Assembly: GCA_930367215.1 (NCBI GenBank)
Contig: OV884058.1
Location: forward strand, 171,412,478 to 171,476,477
Length of the DNA: 64,000 nt
DNA from: Pollenia angustigena
Lineage: Eukaryota; Arthropoda; Insecta; Diptera; Polleniidae
Direction: 5' to 3'
In this document: in pieces, positions 1-10,668 of the stretch
How the letters are laid out: each line of letters begins with the position of its first letter
Numbering within the stretch: position 1 is the first letter of the stretch
Notes under the pieces: generated by a model
What the model saw: only the letters and a program-made list of their open reading frames with translations
What the model was told of the DNA's origin: nothing
Databases searched by the model: none
Position numbers and translations under genes: made by a program

Positions 1-103
1 AATATTCATTCAACTTAAAAGACTTTTGTTTAATACGCTAAGCGGATATATGTATGTGATGAACATAAAGACAATAATGTTTTATGTAATTCATTTAATT
101 ATA

Positions 104-693
104 CAGTACTTTTTGCTTATAGTCCACTACAATAGTTGCACAACTTTTTTGGACTATAAGCGAATTTGGACTATAACCGTATGAGATTCATTTTAATTCT
201 TTGGATGACGAAATCAAACACAACATAAATATCAATTTCATAGCATCTTTACTTGGGCTCTTCACCTGACAATTTTTTGTTATACCAAACGTCAAAGTCT
301 ATATAAAAAAACTCTAATATTTTTATTAGCGTTTTTTTATGCAGTTGGACGTTCATTTAACAAAAAATTGTCAGACGAAGATACCATGTCATGAAATATA
401 AATTGCGAAATTTGGCATTTATAATAGTTGCCAGAAAGGTTAATTAAAACATGTTGCCAGTTGATTAAAAATATATAAAAAACAGAGTGGACTATAAGCG
501 AACATTTTTGCATGAAGAATTATATACGAATACTAAGAAAATGTGGCTTTTAAACGAAAATGGACTACAAGCGAAATGGACCTTAGAACAAATAATTTGT
601 ATGAAAATCGAAAAAATCTGCATGTGAATATGGCAGTTTTGGCTTATATCCGTTTTGGCCTTTAAGGGAATGGACTATAAGCGAAAAGTACTG
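104..693. mobile_element. pogo/Tc1-mariner-like MITE
   Basis: The termini are inverted repeats: CAGTACTTTTTGCTTATAG at the left and its near-perfect complement ending at 693. A TA dinucleotide flanks both ends (102-103 and 694-695). The CAGTA...TCGCTTA-like end and the TA target duplication fit the pogo branch of Tc1/mariner. The 590 bp hold no coding frame, so it is non-autonomous. The motif GGACTATAAGCGAA recurs at least five times inside in both orientations, probably as transposase-binding repeats. A related end lies at 60424. Confidence 0.8.
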
Positions 694-1737
694 TATACAT
701 TAAAAAAGTAATAATACATATTATATATGTACTATATATAATAATTTTTGATTTGTTTCAGTCACAAGAAAAATCAATCCCTCCGTACTTAAGCCAAGAC
801 GGAAGTGATACTGGATCACATCGTGGGTGGATCTATAAGGTGATACGGGAAAAATTCCGTGATGATGTTAACCGATTCTGGAGGGACAGAGCGGGAGGGA
901 GGGACTAGGGCAGACTGGACGCGGGGCAATCGGGGTTCTACTGGGATTGGATAGGGGTGGTCTTAGAAGAGCTGGAGACGATCGAGCATGTACTGTGCCA
1001 CTGTCCTAGGATGCAAGGTCTCCGACAGAAGTGGCTAGGGGATATGGGATTTATCAGGGGAATAGTGCGGTTGTTTCTGTTGAGGAGACTGTAGAGAGGG
1101 TAAAGTTCTACGTGGTACCTACTATCTTAATACAAGAGTAATTTCAATTTTCTTATTTTGCACTTATCGGTGTTACTTAAACATTTGTAGAAACATATTG
1201 ATTATTCTTAATTTTTTGTTATAACATATATCAATTTTGAAATTGAAAATCACCTCTCAAAAGTTAAAACTATTAATCAAAACCTAAATACATACATATG
1301 TCAGTATGTATATTAGTGTGTCCCAAAACAATAATTATTTTATGTCCCACCTTTCCTTTTTTTTGAAAGCTTATAGGGTAAAGTATTTTTGTGATTTTTT
1401 TTTCAGATATTATAAGTTTCGGTTATTTTGTTTGCCCAAATGAGTCACTTTAATGACCCAATCCAAATTTCTTCAAATTACCGTGTTTTAAATAAAATTA
1501 CCTTGCTACCTTTTGCGGTTCAAAATTACCCTAAAAAAGGGTAATTACCGTACGGTTAACATCACTGATTCTCCCAACATTAATTGTAGTTGTAAGTAGG
1601 ATAAGAAAAACAAACACAACTTGCAAAAGCATGATGCCAGTTAAGTTTTTTTTTAAATAATAAAAAAAACCAGAATTAAAAAAAAATTTTTTGGTTTATA
1701 ATAAAAAAAATATTAAAAACGTAAACAACAATCATCA
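694..1737. other. MITE fragment, LINE relic and AT-rich filler
   Basis: A short fragment at about 762-812 (CAAGAAAAATCAATCC followed by CCGTACTTAAG) matches the MITE end at 29501. A LINE relic at 820-1135 is listed separately. From 1136 to 1737 there is only AT-rich sequence with T and A runs and no feature I can support. Confidence 0.5.
820..1135 (+). pseudogene. I/LOA-type LINE 3'-end relic
   Basis: Nucleotide blocks here match the complement of the better preserved copy at 7437-7793: the block encoding ELETIEHVLCHCPRMQG, the preceding ACTGGGATTGGATAGGGGTGG block and the terminal TTGTTTCTGTTGAGG block. The middle (the CPVRAYTSKW region) is deleted and no frame stays open. This is the cysteine/histidine-rich C-terminus found after RT or RNase H in I, LOA and R1-type non-LTR retrotransposons. 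It is a dead fragment. Confidence 0.7.
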
Positions 1738-2334
1738 TATATATTATTTCTAAAGCACTTTTTTTGTCGGTATCAAATATCTCCCATACCACCGCATCAA
1801 ATTTAATGAATGATATCTCATTTTAAAGCTTATTTCTAACACTAATGACGAAAAATAATTAGAAATTGAAAAATTAATATTTTCATTGATAAAAATTACG
1901 GTGCGAAATATTCGCACGGGTCATCTAGTATATATTATTTCTAAAGCACTTTTTTTTGTCGGTTGCAAATATCTCCCATACCACCGCATCAAATTTAATG
2001 AATGATATCTCATTTTAAAGCTTATTTCTAACACTAATGACGAAAAATAATTAGAAATTGAAAAATTTATATTTTCATTGATAAAGGATTCGTACGGGCA
2101 AAAAGTTAACGATGATCATGTCATTACCTATAACATTGTATTCAAAGAAGTATTATAAAGCATTTAAACATATGTATGTATGTATGTAAATATGTATGAT
2201 ATATATTATGATTTCTTATATTTTTATACTTTTAATAAAATGTATTGAAGTTACTAAAATTTCTATTAATTATTTTTATTTTATGTTACAAAAATGACAA
2301 CTAACGGTGCGAAATATTCGCACGGGTCATCTAG
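1738..2334 (+). mobile_element. Tandem Helitron-like 3' ends
   Basis: A unit of about 191 bp starting TATATTATTTCTAAAGCAC is present twice in tandem (1738-1928 and from 1929 to about 2085). The first unit ends with the hairpin GTGCGAAATATTCGCAC (1901-1917) followed by CTAG at 1925-1928 and then T. An identical hairpin and CTAG recur at 2307-2323 and 2331-2334. A short GC-rich hairpin about 8-10 nt before CTAG, followed by T, is the standard Helitron 3' terminus. No Rep/helicase coding is present. Confidence 0.75.
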
Positions 2335-4279
2335 TGTTTTTTGAATGAAAATTCGTATGATTAATATTTTTTTCAGCTTTTTTAATTCGACTTAAGATAT
2401 TTTATCAAAATGCCACAGATTTAATGTTTATGCTGGCAATTATTAGGTCCAATATTATCTCTTTTCTAATCAAACTATTAATTTTTACAGTAGCGGTCGA
2501 TAGAATAGAGACACCTTGATATTTATTTACCCTAAAAATACAAAAAAAAACTTGATTAATTTTCTTCCATTTATCGTGGATCAACAGAAAAACACATAAA
2601 CAGAAAAACAGTACGAGTAGTTAATTCAAGCACATGATTATGTTCTTCTCAAATCGCCTTGTTCTTTGTAGTTTTGAAATATTTGCCAAATATAGCATCT
2701 TTAATTTCCGCTTTGAATGCTAAAGCTGCATGTGCACGACATGTTCTTAACTTGTCAAATTACCCACTGCAAAAAAAATAAAAGACCCCAAATTTCAATT
2801 ATTTTCTTCTGCTCTATGTTCTTCTGACGAACCTGAAAACATCAGCTTTGGCAGAAATCAATGCCGAGAAAAAGCCGGCAGCAGCGGTCCACTATTGACG
2901 GAATCATTTGCTGGCTAGAGTTAATACTTTACAAGAGCAATATATGTGTGATCATTTTGCCTTTGAATAGAAATTATGTACATATACATTAGCGTGACCG
3001 TTAGTTGTACTAAGACTTTTTTTTTTTGATTTCTTATATTCTCTCCCCCCAAATCGGTTCAGTTTAATGTAAAAAAAAGACAAAATAAAATTCATAGCGA
3101 TAAGTTGTGTGTTAGAGGGGACGTCCGCCCCTTAAAGTTGGCCTTAAAACTCATTTATTCAAATGTAATTAATTTGCATATGACTATCTTTAAAATAAAA
3201 CATTTTACAAGATTATGATATATGGCAATATTTTAGCTCTTCTAGTCAACAACATTAGCCTCAAAGAAAGTTTTTTGCTAAAATTTATATTTTAGAAAAT
3301 AATTAAGAAAATAACACCAAAATACCAAAAATTATTTATACCAAAATTATATTTATATGGAAAATATTTGTTCTAAGCATGCAAGGTGAGAGGTTATGTC
3401 TGTTAAATTATTTCATACATATACTTCGTATGGTTTAGAGGATCAAAAATAAGTAAAACAAATTAATGTGGCTTAAATATATATGTAAAACGTTTCATTA
3501 TAATATCCTAAATTGGTATCTTGGAATAAAAAGAAAGAAATGTTAAGATGGCAGAACTCAAATAGAAATTTTGTGGCGGCAACACGCTATTTTGAAAACG
3601 AGAACTACTTTGGTTTCTACAATAACTACGCGAAAAAACAGAGACAATGTCAGAAGCAAATAACATGTACTTTTGTGGCCGAATATGATAAACCTTATGT
3701 AAAACAGCAATTTTGGCAGACATGCAAAATTACATGTGACTTGGAAAGTTGACAAGTTAGTTGTAAAAAACATGTCGTGTGCATGTTCCTTAAGAACATA
3801 TTTTTTCAATACAGTCACCCATAACAAAACATACTTCAACAATGTTATTGTCATGGGCAACTTTGTTACGGCTAAACTAGTATTCCATAGGGATGTAACG
3901 AAGTGCTTTTGAAGACTTTTGCCTGAATCCTACTCTGACCTCCACGTGGAACACCCTGGAAACCTGAGCAACCTAGATGAATATCCGGTAACCAAACATT
4001 CTGGGATTGTAGGTCAGGGCTAATATGAGAGCGAGATTCCTTGGGTCCATTACAATTTATTTGGTCTAAGGGCCTTAGGCATGTTTTTGGTAAGGGAGAG
4101 GATTTTAAGGTCCAACGGCAATCCAACGTCTGTACGCCATGTTAGGTGCAGCTGCATGCTGGTGTCTGTTTCGGATAGAGCGGCACGATATACAAATGTT
4201 ACAGACATTCGTCTTAGGACCAATTACCCATCAACTCAGACATTTGATATATTAAGAATGGAAAGAAACGACAATATAA
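2335..4279. other. Unassigned AT-rich DNA
   Basis: No gene, RNA or mobile element can be supported here. The part from about 3880 to 4270 is less AT-rich and looks like decayed sequence of some repeat, but no protein motif is readable in any frame. Confidence 0.5.
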
Positions 4280-4876
4280 AATATCGTTGGCTTAATATGC
4301 AAACCTGTTAAATCCACTTTTTAACTAAATTGAGATTTTGATGCCGTTTGGTAGAGAAAGATACGCCTAGTCGACCAGCATGCAGGGTTGTCAGATCGGT
4401 TTTGACCTTTTTCGCCAAATTCAATGTCAAAAATCGCCAAAGCCTTTATTTTTAACTTTTTGACAATACAATATATATGATTTAAATTATTACAAATATT
4501 TTTTATAAATCTTAAAAAATAAATTTGTTCCAAGTCGCTAAAATCCCCCAAAAATTATAAAATATATATTCTGTTTAGTTTTTATTTAGAACCAAGTAAA
4601 AATGATTAGTGAAGACAAAAAAGGAACATTGCACTATTAAATAGTTAATAGTAGTCTATTAAAAGCAGCAAAGAAAGAATTTTTGTGGTTAGTATTAAAC
4701 AAATATTAGATATATGTATGTATGTATGTAGTGGAGTTCTATTATATATCTTAAACGCTATACACTTCAGCGCGAAATCGCCCTTTTGTCTTCTTTTTTG
4801 AAATACATTGTAAGTGAATTAATTTTTTTCAACGAAGGTACAAAAGAAGTGCATCATGTAGTATTAACATTCATAT

Positions 4877-5913
4877 AGTAATTTATAACTCGTAACACCG
4901 CGTCAAGAACTGCATTCTTTTTAGAAGGAGTTTTAGTGAAGTTCGTTATTGAAAATACACAGTCATTACTAGTTGGATATAGCACCATGTAATGAACAGC
5001 CAAAGCAAGTAGTACTTTAAAATGGTACGTATCTGACGGGTCCTAATAGCTATAGAATTTTGACCAAAACCTTTAACTAATTATTTTGTAGCTTTCTTCT
5101 ATAATTACATCTACAACAACTTCTATAACTACTTTTTTCTGGATGTATGCACACCCAGAGAAAAAACATGTTTAAATATGGTCACCTCAAACTAAACTGT
5201 TTTTAAAGAAAATTTTAAACATATTATGTTTAATATAACCATATTATTGTCAGCGGTAACCACATTTTGGTTAAATTAGGCCTCCATCAAGAAACCCTAA
5301 CCATATTATTGTTGCCTCCAAGCATGTTATGATCAATAACAACTCAAATTTGTTAAACACTGACAATAGCATGTTTGGTTTTCAACCATAGTATGTTGCT
5401 CTGGATAAAGAGGAAAATACTATTATAAATTTAAAAACAAATTATTATCATATTTAACCATAACATTTTTAGAGGCAACGATAATATGGTTGGGGGTTCT
5501 TAATGGAGGACTAATTTAACCATAATATGGTTGTCGCTGACAAAAATATGGTTATTTTAACCATAAAATGTTTAAAATGTTCTTTTAAAATAGTTTGGTT
5601 GGAGGTGACCATATTTTAACATGTTTTTTCTCTGGGTGTGCATACATCCAGAAAAAAGTAGTTATAGAAGTTGTTGTAGATGTAATTATAGAAGAAAGCT
5701 ACAAAATAATTAGTTAAAGGTTTTGGTCAAAATTCTATAGCTATTAGGACCCGTCAGATACGTACCATTTTAAAGTACTACTTGCTTTGGCTGTTCATTA
5801 CATGGTGCTATATCCAACTAGTAATGACTGTGTATTTTCAATAACGAACTTCACTAAAACTCCTTCTAAAAAGAATGCAGTTCTTGACGCGGTGTTACGA
5901 GTTATAAATTACT
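4877..5913. repeat. 1,037-bp palindrome with identical outer arms
   Basis: 4877-5150 is the exact reverse complement of 5640-5913 wherever I compared it (274 bp per arm), with the symmetry centre at 5395. Between the arms is a diverged inner palindrome (5152-5638). Transcription would give a long hairpin RNA. No reading frame of note runs through it. Confidence 0.9.
5152..5638. mobile_element. Palindromic AACCATATTATGGTT-family MITE
   Basis: The ends are CACCCAGAGAAAAAACATG and its complement. The interior is an imperfect palindrome rich in AACCATATTAT/ATAATATGGTT and GTCAGCGGTAACC/TTGTCGCTGAC motifs. Related sequences occur at 15594-16135, 26905-27025 and 55715-56055. Confidence 0.7.
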
Positions 5914-6539
5914 TACTTTTTAATGCGTTCATTTTGGGACATCCCTTGTTAAATTCATTGGTTCTTTCAGTAGAATTGTAAGTAGTGCTCTTATGTTTTT
6001 CTGATTACTCAACACATTATTTTGTAGGCGAAGTTTTTACTGTTTATTAGCTTGACAAAAATAACATTCATAAGTTCATCACTCTGGCCAAAGAAACAAC
6101 TACAGCAATAATATAATTTAGTTTCAAATACAAACTGACTATAAAAGCCTAAAATTTCATACATAGAAATACTAGAATAAAAATATGTAATACATATAAT
6201 TTTTTCGTATTGAATTTAACAAGTTTCAAAACAAATGCATGGCTCACCAAAAATAGCCAACAAAATCGCCAACTATTTTAAAATATCGCCAAAAAATCGC
6301 CATGCCGCCAAATCGAATATTAGGTCGCCAATCAAGTTTGAAAATCGCCACGTTTGGCGAGAAATCGCCACATCTGACAACCCTGCCAGCATGCAGTTTT
6401 TCTTCAATTTGAGTCTTGAAGTGTGAAACCAACTATATTTTTGGTTTTTCTCTCATATGAAATATTTAAAGATTTTTGTCTCTCCTGTGAAATTTACTGA
6501 AAGGGAGTTAGCAGGTTTGTATATTAAGCCGACGATATA

Positions 6540-6835
6540 CTTCTTCAAGGAGTAACCATGCGATAAATCTCTCTGCTACGGCAGCTGGTACAAGGATTTC
6601 TGTATAATCTATCCGAGAATATTCTGATGGATGAAACCAATTCTAACCGAAAGATAGGACTTATAAGCCAAACATCTCGCAATAGGGTCCGGTATAAGAG
6701 ATGGCTCAGAAGTCAAGTAGAACAGAAGTTATGGTTAATTACAAAATTAATATGGTAATCACAATTGATTGTATGGTTTATTAGCAACAAAAACATTTTC
6801 TATACAACCATCCCACAAAAAATAGAGCTTCAAAT
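6540..6835. other. Unassigned spacer
   Basis: Nothing is recognisable in this spacer between two nested element clusters. Confidence 0.5.
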
Positions 6836-6851
6836 GAAGCAGGTTTGTAAG

Positions 6852-8483
6852 AAGGGCTGCCAGATAAATTTGTGAGAAAATCGTCAATTTCCTGAGAAAA
6901 AATAAAAAAATCATCTTTCACGTTTCGAAAAATCGTAAAAAAAAATCGGACAGCTTAAAATTTAGTTTTTTTTATAACAATTTTTGTTCAAAAATTCAAG
7001 CAAAAACATAATTACTTCGTAACCAGCTAGCGTTTTGAATCGTGTAAGAGCTACTTTGAGTCTCATGAAGAGCATCTTTGATCGTCGATCGCCGCATTTG
7101 TTAATCGCAGAAAGTTCCTTCCACTGGAAAAACTGTAACACGAGTGAGATTCTTCCATGGCTCAGCGAAAGACGCTTCTTCAAGCATTCTGGGAATCGTT
7201 TAAGACGTGGGTAAACATTTTTAACGAGTCTTTTATGTCGAGAATCGTATGAGACTCATGTAGGTTAGCTTAGGTTAAGAAGGGTTGTGTGCCCACGGCA
7301 CACCTCCACTCGGAGACCAATACGGTCCATTGTGAATCCCTTCAATGAAATATAAGATAAGATAAGAGGGAGTGAAAAGTAGAGAAAAGGAAGTATGAGA
7401 TAGACGGAAAATTAGAAAGTAGGACCAATACCCCCCTCACAGTCCCCTCAACAGAAACAGCCGCGTTATTTCCCTGACAAACCCCAGTAGATCGGCCGGA
7501 TTGCATCCAGCTATGCACCCCAGTTCGTCGTGAAACCTATCTCCTAGCCACTTCCGCCTGAGACCCTGCATCCTAGGATAATGGCACAGTACATGCTCGA
7601 TCGTCTCTAACTCCTCCGAATCCTCGCATAACCTGCAGAAGTCCGGTATGGAGTTGTCCCATTTGCTCGTATAAGCCCTAACAGGACAATGACCCGTCAA
7701 GAACCCCACAAGTGTTCTAAGACCACCCCTATCCAATCCCAGTAGAACCCTGGTTGCCCCCGCGTCCAATCTGGGCCATAGTGCCCTAGACACCCTGCAA
7801 TTTTATTCTGTCCCTCCAGGATCGGATGAGACTCATTTAGATATTATCTTAATTATCTTAACTCGTGATTTTAATTTTGATTGGTAATAGTTAATAATAT
7901 GATTTTAACACAGATTCAATGATGGTTTGACAAAAGTTAAGCAAAGTGTAACATTGTTGTTTTTGTACTCTGAAAACAATCATTTAACAATTTTCTTAAG
8001 ACTTGCATATTATAGCCGTACCTAAACAAAAGCGGCACGCGTTTTCTAGTTTTCAAAATGTGGCATGCCAATAAAATAAGAATGAAGCATACCTAAATAA
8101 AGCGGCGTCAGTGCTTTGCAATTGGAAAACCAGATTTTGACAGCTCGTTTAATAGTGAAGTTGGCCGCTATTGTTAATTAATAATATCAATTTAGATATT
8201 TTTTGGTCAATCAAGCTTGATGACGCTCTTGCTTAGGTATGGTACATCAGCGTAAAAGCTAAGCGAAATAAAATGTTCCACCTTTCGCTCTTGTTATGGT
8301 TGGCTGTTAAACATTCCAAGATTAAAAAACTAACGTGTAATGTAATGTTTTATTCAGACTTTGGAGACTTCAGATTTTTCAAATCTTCACTTTTAAGAAA
8401 AAAAATCAGCAAATCGGCACTTTGCTAATTTCGGAACAAAAAATCGTCAAAATGACGATAAATCGTCAAATCTGGCAGCCCTG
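6852..8483. mobile_element. hAT-like element, 1.63 kb
   Basis: The termini AAGGGCTGCCAGAT and ATCTGGCAGCCCTG are flanked by the 8-bp duplication TTTGTAAG (6844-6851 and 8484-8491). The TIR is related to that of the element at 4383 (CAGGGTTGTCAGAT). ATCGTCA motifs repeat near both ends. No intact transposase is present. A LINE 3' fragment inserted inside it. Confidence 0.85.
7260..7825 (-). pseudogene. 5'-truncated I/LOA-type LINE with C-terminal zinc-ribbon-like domain
   Basis: On the minus strand, 7793-7437 encodes 118 residues with FLTGHCPVRAY, then PDFCRLCEDSEE and ETIEHVLCHYPRM. This is the CxxC...HxxxxC arrangement seen at the C-terminus of I, LOA and R1-type non-LTR retrotransposons, where it follows RT or RNase H. 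The frame reaches its stop just before a 3' UTR of about 170 bp that ends in AACCTAAGCTAACCT, a tail typical of these fly elements. The direct repeat ATGAGACTCAT flanks the fragment at 7249-7259 and 7826-7836, so it is a 5'-truncated target-primed insertion. EEP and RT domains are missing, so it cannot move on its own. Decayed relatives lie at 820-1135 and 62990-63320. Confidence 0.82.
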
Positions 8484-8503
8484 TTTGTAAGGGAGAAATG
8501 TAA

Positions 8504-8665
8504 TGCTGGGTACACACTATGCAACACATTTACGCAATCTAGTGAATTAAATTCATTTTTATTCATTCCAGGTTGCATCAACATCAAAACGCTTTGATAT
8601 TTTGAGGTTGCATTGAAACAGATTGCATGTAGATTGCATGTAGATTGCACTGTGTGTACCCAGCA
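8504..8665. mobile_element. PIF/Harbinger-type MITE, 162 bp
   Basis: Inverted termini TGCTGGGTACACACT and its complement are flanked by TAA (8501-8503 and 8666-8668). The 3-bp TNA duplication points to PIF/Harbinger. The interior repeats GATTGCATGTA. It sits inside the outer TIR element at 6836-8858. Confidence 0.75.
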
Positions 8666-8868
8666 TAAGAGTTCCTCTTACCATCTCGATTGCAGAAGGC
8701 ATGAGTATGATATGGTGATTTCCCACTTTAAAGCAATACATTTTAAAACAAAAAGCGCTTTATACAACGCATATAAAAACCAGTGAACGTAGCTATCAGC
8801 TTTACACACTGAATGTTTTTTACAGTTATCTTTAGGTATTCTCCCTTACGAACCTGCTCTAGTTAAGA

Positions 8869-8990
8869 GTTCCTTCACTTACTTTTCATCATCTTTGTAT
8901 GTCTTATTGCGTAGCGCATAATTGTGTACTTATTTTTTTAAATGTACCATTAGTGCTTCGCAAAAAGATAAAAATTTTTATTGGGATAAT
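8869..8990. repeat. Dispersed repeat, copy 1
   Basis: This stretch is the reverse complement of 26290-26425, including GCGTAGCGCATAATTGTG and GCTTCGCAAAA. In both places it adjoins a copy of the GCAGGTTTGTAAGG TIR element, so both loci are copies of one larger mobile sequence in opposite orientation. Confidence 0.7.
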
Positions 8991-9480
8991 ATTGATTTTT
9001 TAAAGACCTTAAATTTTACGAAAACTACGTAATAGAAAAATTTTCAAAACTTCCCGGGAATCTCAAAAAAAACTTTCCGTGAATTTCTGAAAAAAGTTCT
9101 TTCTTCAAATAGGAACCGCAGTAGAGGCAGCGCGCAAATTTCTATGCTTTCATTTTGCGAGTACATTATCCCAACTTATTTTATTTAGTCATTTTCATGT
9201 ACACACAAGCATTTTTTGAATATTAGTGATTTTATTATTTGTAATATTAGAAAGTTTTGTGAAATTACATAGCTTTTCCAGTTCTATTTGGAACTCAGAG
9301 ATTTTGTGATTTATTGCGTCATTCTCTTTCTTAACATTTCATCTCTACTACAGAGTTCTTTCTGCATTTAATATGTTTCGCAACAAAATACTTTGTTTTA
9401 AGAAAATTCTGTTTTAATATTCATTTCAAGTATCAACTTCATAGTTGCAAGAAAAAAATCCTTAAAGTAATCTTAAAAAA
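8991..9480. other. Unassigned AT-rich DNA
   Basis: No supported feature is visible in this stretch. Confidence 0.4.
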
Positions 9481-9849
9481 ATCCATCAATAAGCCAATAC
9501 TCCCTTAAACAAAACAAGGAACAAAAGTGAGTGCGAGTAAACTTTCAAATATAAAGAAAATAAATGTAACAGGTCATCATCATCAGTGTAATCCAATAAA
9601 CATTAAAGGTGAGAAAAAAGCAATAAAAAATTCGATTACCATAAAAAAGTAATTTGTTTTACTTTTTATTTTATTTTTTTTTGTTGTTTTTTTGTTGAAG
9701 TTGTTGCAGTAGCTCCAGCTTCTTTTATCTTACATGAATCATGGAAACAAATATCGATGAGGAGGAGAAAAAAACTGAGGTGGAGAAGAAAAAAAAACTT
9801 TTAAAATTAAAACAAATAAAGATTAATTGCTATTTAAAGTTTAATAGCG
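9481..9849 (+). CDS. Possible host 5' exons (hypothetical)
   Basis: The DNA at 9500-9608 ends at a good 5' splice site (AAAG|GTGAGA, GT at 9609-9610). After 101 nt there is a T-rich tract and TTGTTGCAG, an acceptor ending at 9709. The next segment has an ATG at 9741 in fair context (GAATCATGG), opening a frame that starts METNIDEEEKKTEVEKKKK. The peptide is very lysine/glutamate-rich and the frame stops at 9932. A weak donor (GCG|GTAATA at 9850) would end the exon earlier. I do not recognise the protein and low complexity alone could produce this pattern. It is the only place in the window where splice signals and a start codon line up without obvious transposon sequence. Transcript evidence is needed. 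Confidence 0.25.
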
Positions 9850-9932
9850 GTAATACATTGAATTCTCAAGCAAACAAATATTTTCATTTCCAACTTTTTA
9901 TAGAAATAGACAATTTAATGGAAATTTACTAA

Positions 9933-10228
9933 TTTTATAAAAATTAAAAGAAAATAGAAAATTTTATACATAATCAAGCAACCAATTCACAAAGTGTTTT
10001 AAAGTGCTAAAACACTAAAAATTAAAAACAAACAAAAAATGTACTTTGGACTTCGGGAGAATTCTTGACAAAAAGTACGAAAAACAGAGGTAAGGAAGAA
10101 CATGTAAATCAATTAAATTAGATAATCATTCAAAGCTAATTTCGATCTACCAAAGGTTAAATACAATTTGGTTTAAAGATTGTTGTTTGACTATTGACTG
10201 CCAGCAGTCGTCAATGGCTGTGAGTGTT
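9933..10228. other. Unassigned AT-rich DNA
   Basis: No supported feature is visible in this stretch. Confidence 0.4.
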
Positions 10229-10460
10229 AAATGACAAAACCCTCTGAAGAGATTGAGTGGTCACAATTGAAACATGTAAGGGTAGCCTGACCGTAAAAGC
10301 CTGGGTTCGAGCCCCACGGCAGTCAAGAATGAAAAATTTTCAATAAATTTTAATTAATTTCATGTTGTAAAATTCCATTCTTCATAAAAATAATTTAATG
10401 AAAATTAAATTTTGATGAACTTTAGTCTAATTAAAAATATAAAAATTTGGATTAAAAACT
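10229..10460 (+). mobile_element. tRNA-derived SINE, copy A
   Basis: The head contains GAGATTGAGTGGT (A-box-like) and GGGTTCGAGCCCC, which matches the RNA polymerase III B box. The head is followed by CAAGAATGAAA and an AT-rich body (CATGTTGTAAAATTCC, then AATTTAATGAAAATTAAAT). The same head and body occur inverted at 19681-19912. A tRNA itself is excluded because no acceptor stem forms and the homology runs far past the B box. Confidence 0.8.
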
Positions 10461-10668
10461 ATCGTACAAGTTTAATAATAATACATAATATTTTGTAAGA
10501 TAGAAATATAATAAGTGAAAAAATAAAAATTTTAAGTAAATATATTATTGTTCAACAAGTGCGATATTGTAAAATCTGTACAAAATTGTTCATTAAATTG
10601 TTTAATTTCCATAAATTTTTTTCTTAAGCAGTCGAATTTGCATGATATTTCTCTATTATAATCAATCT

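Larger units (their letters stand above)
4383..6385. mobile_element. Non-autonomous hAT element, 2.0 kb
   Basis: The termini CAGGGTTGTCAGAT and ATCTGACAACCCTG are flanked by the 8-bp direct repeat CCAGCATG (4375-4382 and 6386-6393). Both features are diagnostic of hAT. Subterminal DNA is packed with ATCGCCA motifs: about nine copies at 6255-6373, and two or three near 4413-4440. There is no transposase frame. The centre is a 1,037-bp palindrome listed separately. Confidence 0.88.
4280..6539. mobile_element. Outer inverted-repeat element interrupted by a hAT
   Basis: The left end (4280-4312) and right end (6507-6539) are inverted copies containing GGCTTAATAT and CAAACCTG. Almost all the interior is the hAT derivative at 4383-6385, so the original element was only about 250 bp. 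The boundaries are those of the repeat match; I see no convincing target duplication. Confidence 0.55.
6836..8858. mobile_element. Outer TIR element enclosing hAT, LINE and MITE
   Basis: The left end GAAGCAGGTTTGTAAG continues after the inner hAT as GGAGAAATG. The right end TTCTCCCTTACGAACCTGC (to about 8858) is its inverted copy. A solo relative lies at 26474-26699 with the same termini. Without its insertions the element is about 230 bp. Confidence 0.65.

Noticed and set aside
3513..3860. Overlapping frames of 71-100 codons on both strands
   Set aside because: No motif, low-complexity composition and mutual overlap; chance frames in AT-rich DNA.
10300..10320. B box GGGTTCGAGCCCC as a tRNA gene
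   Set aside because: No acceptor or anticodon stem can be drawn, and the same head with a long shared body occurs at 19681-19912, so it is a SINE.
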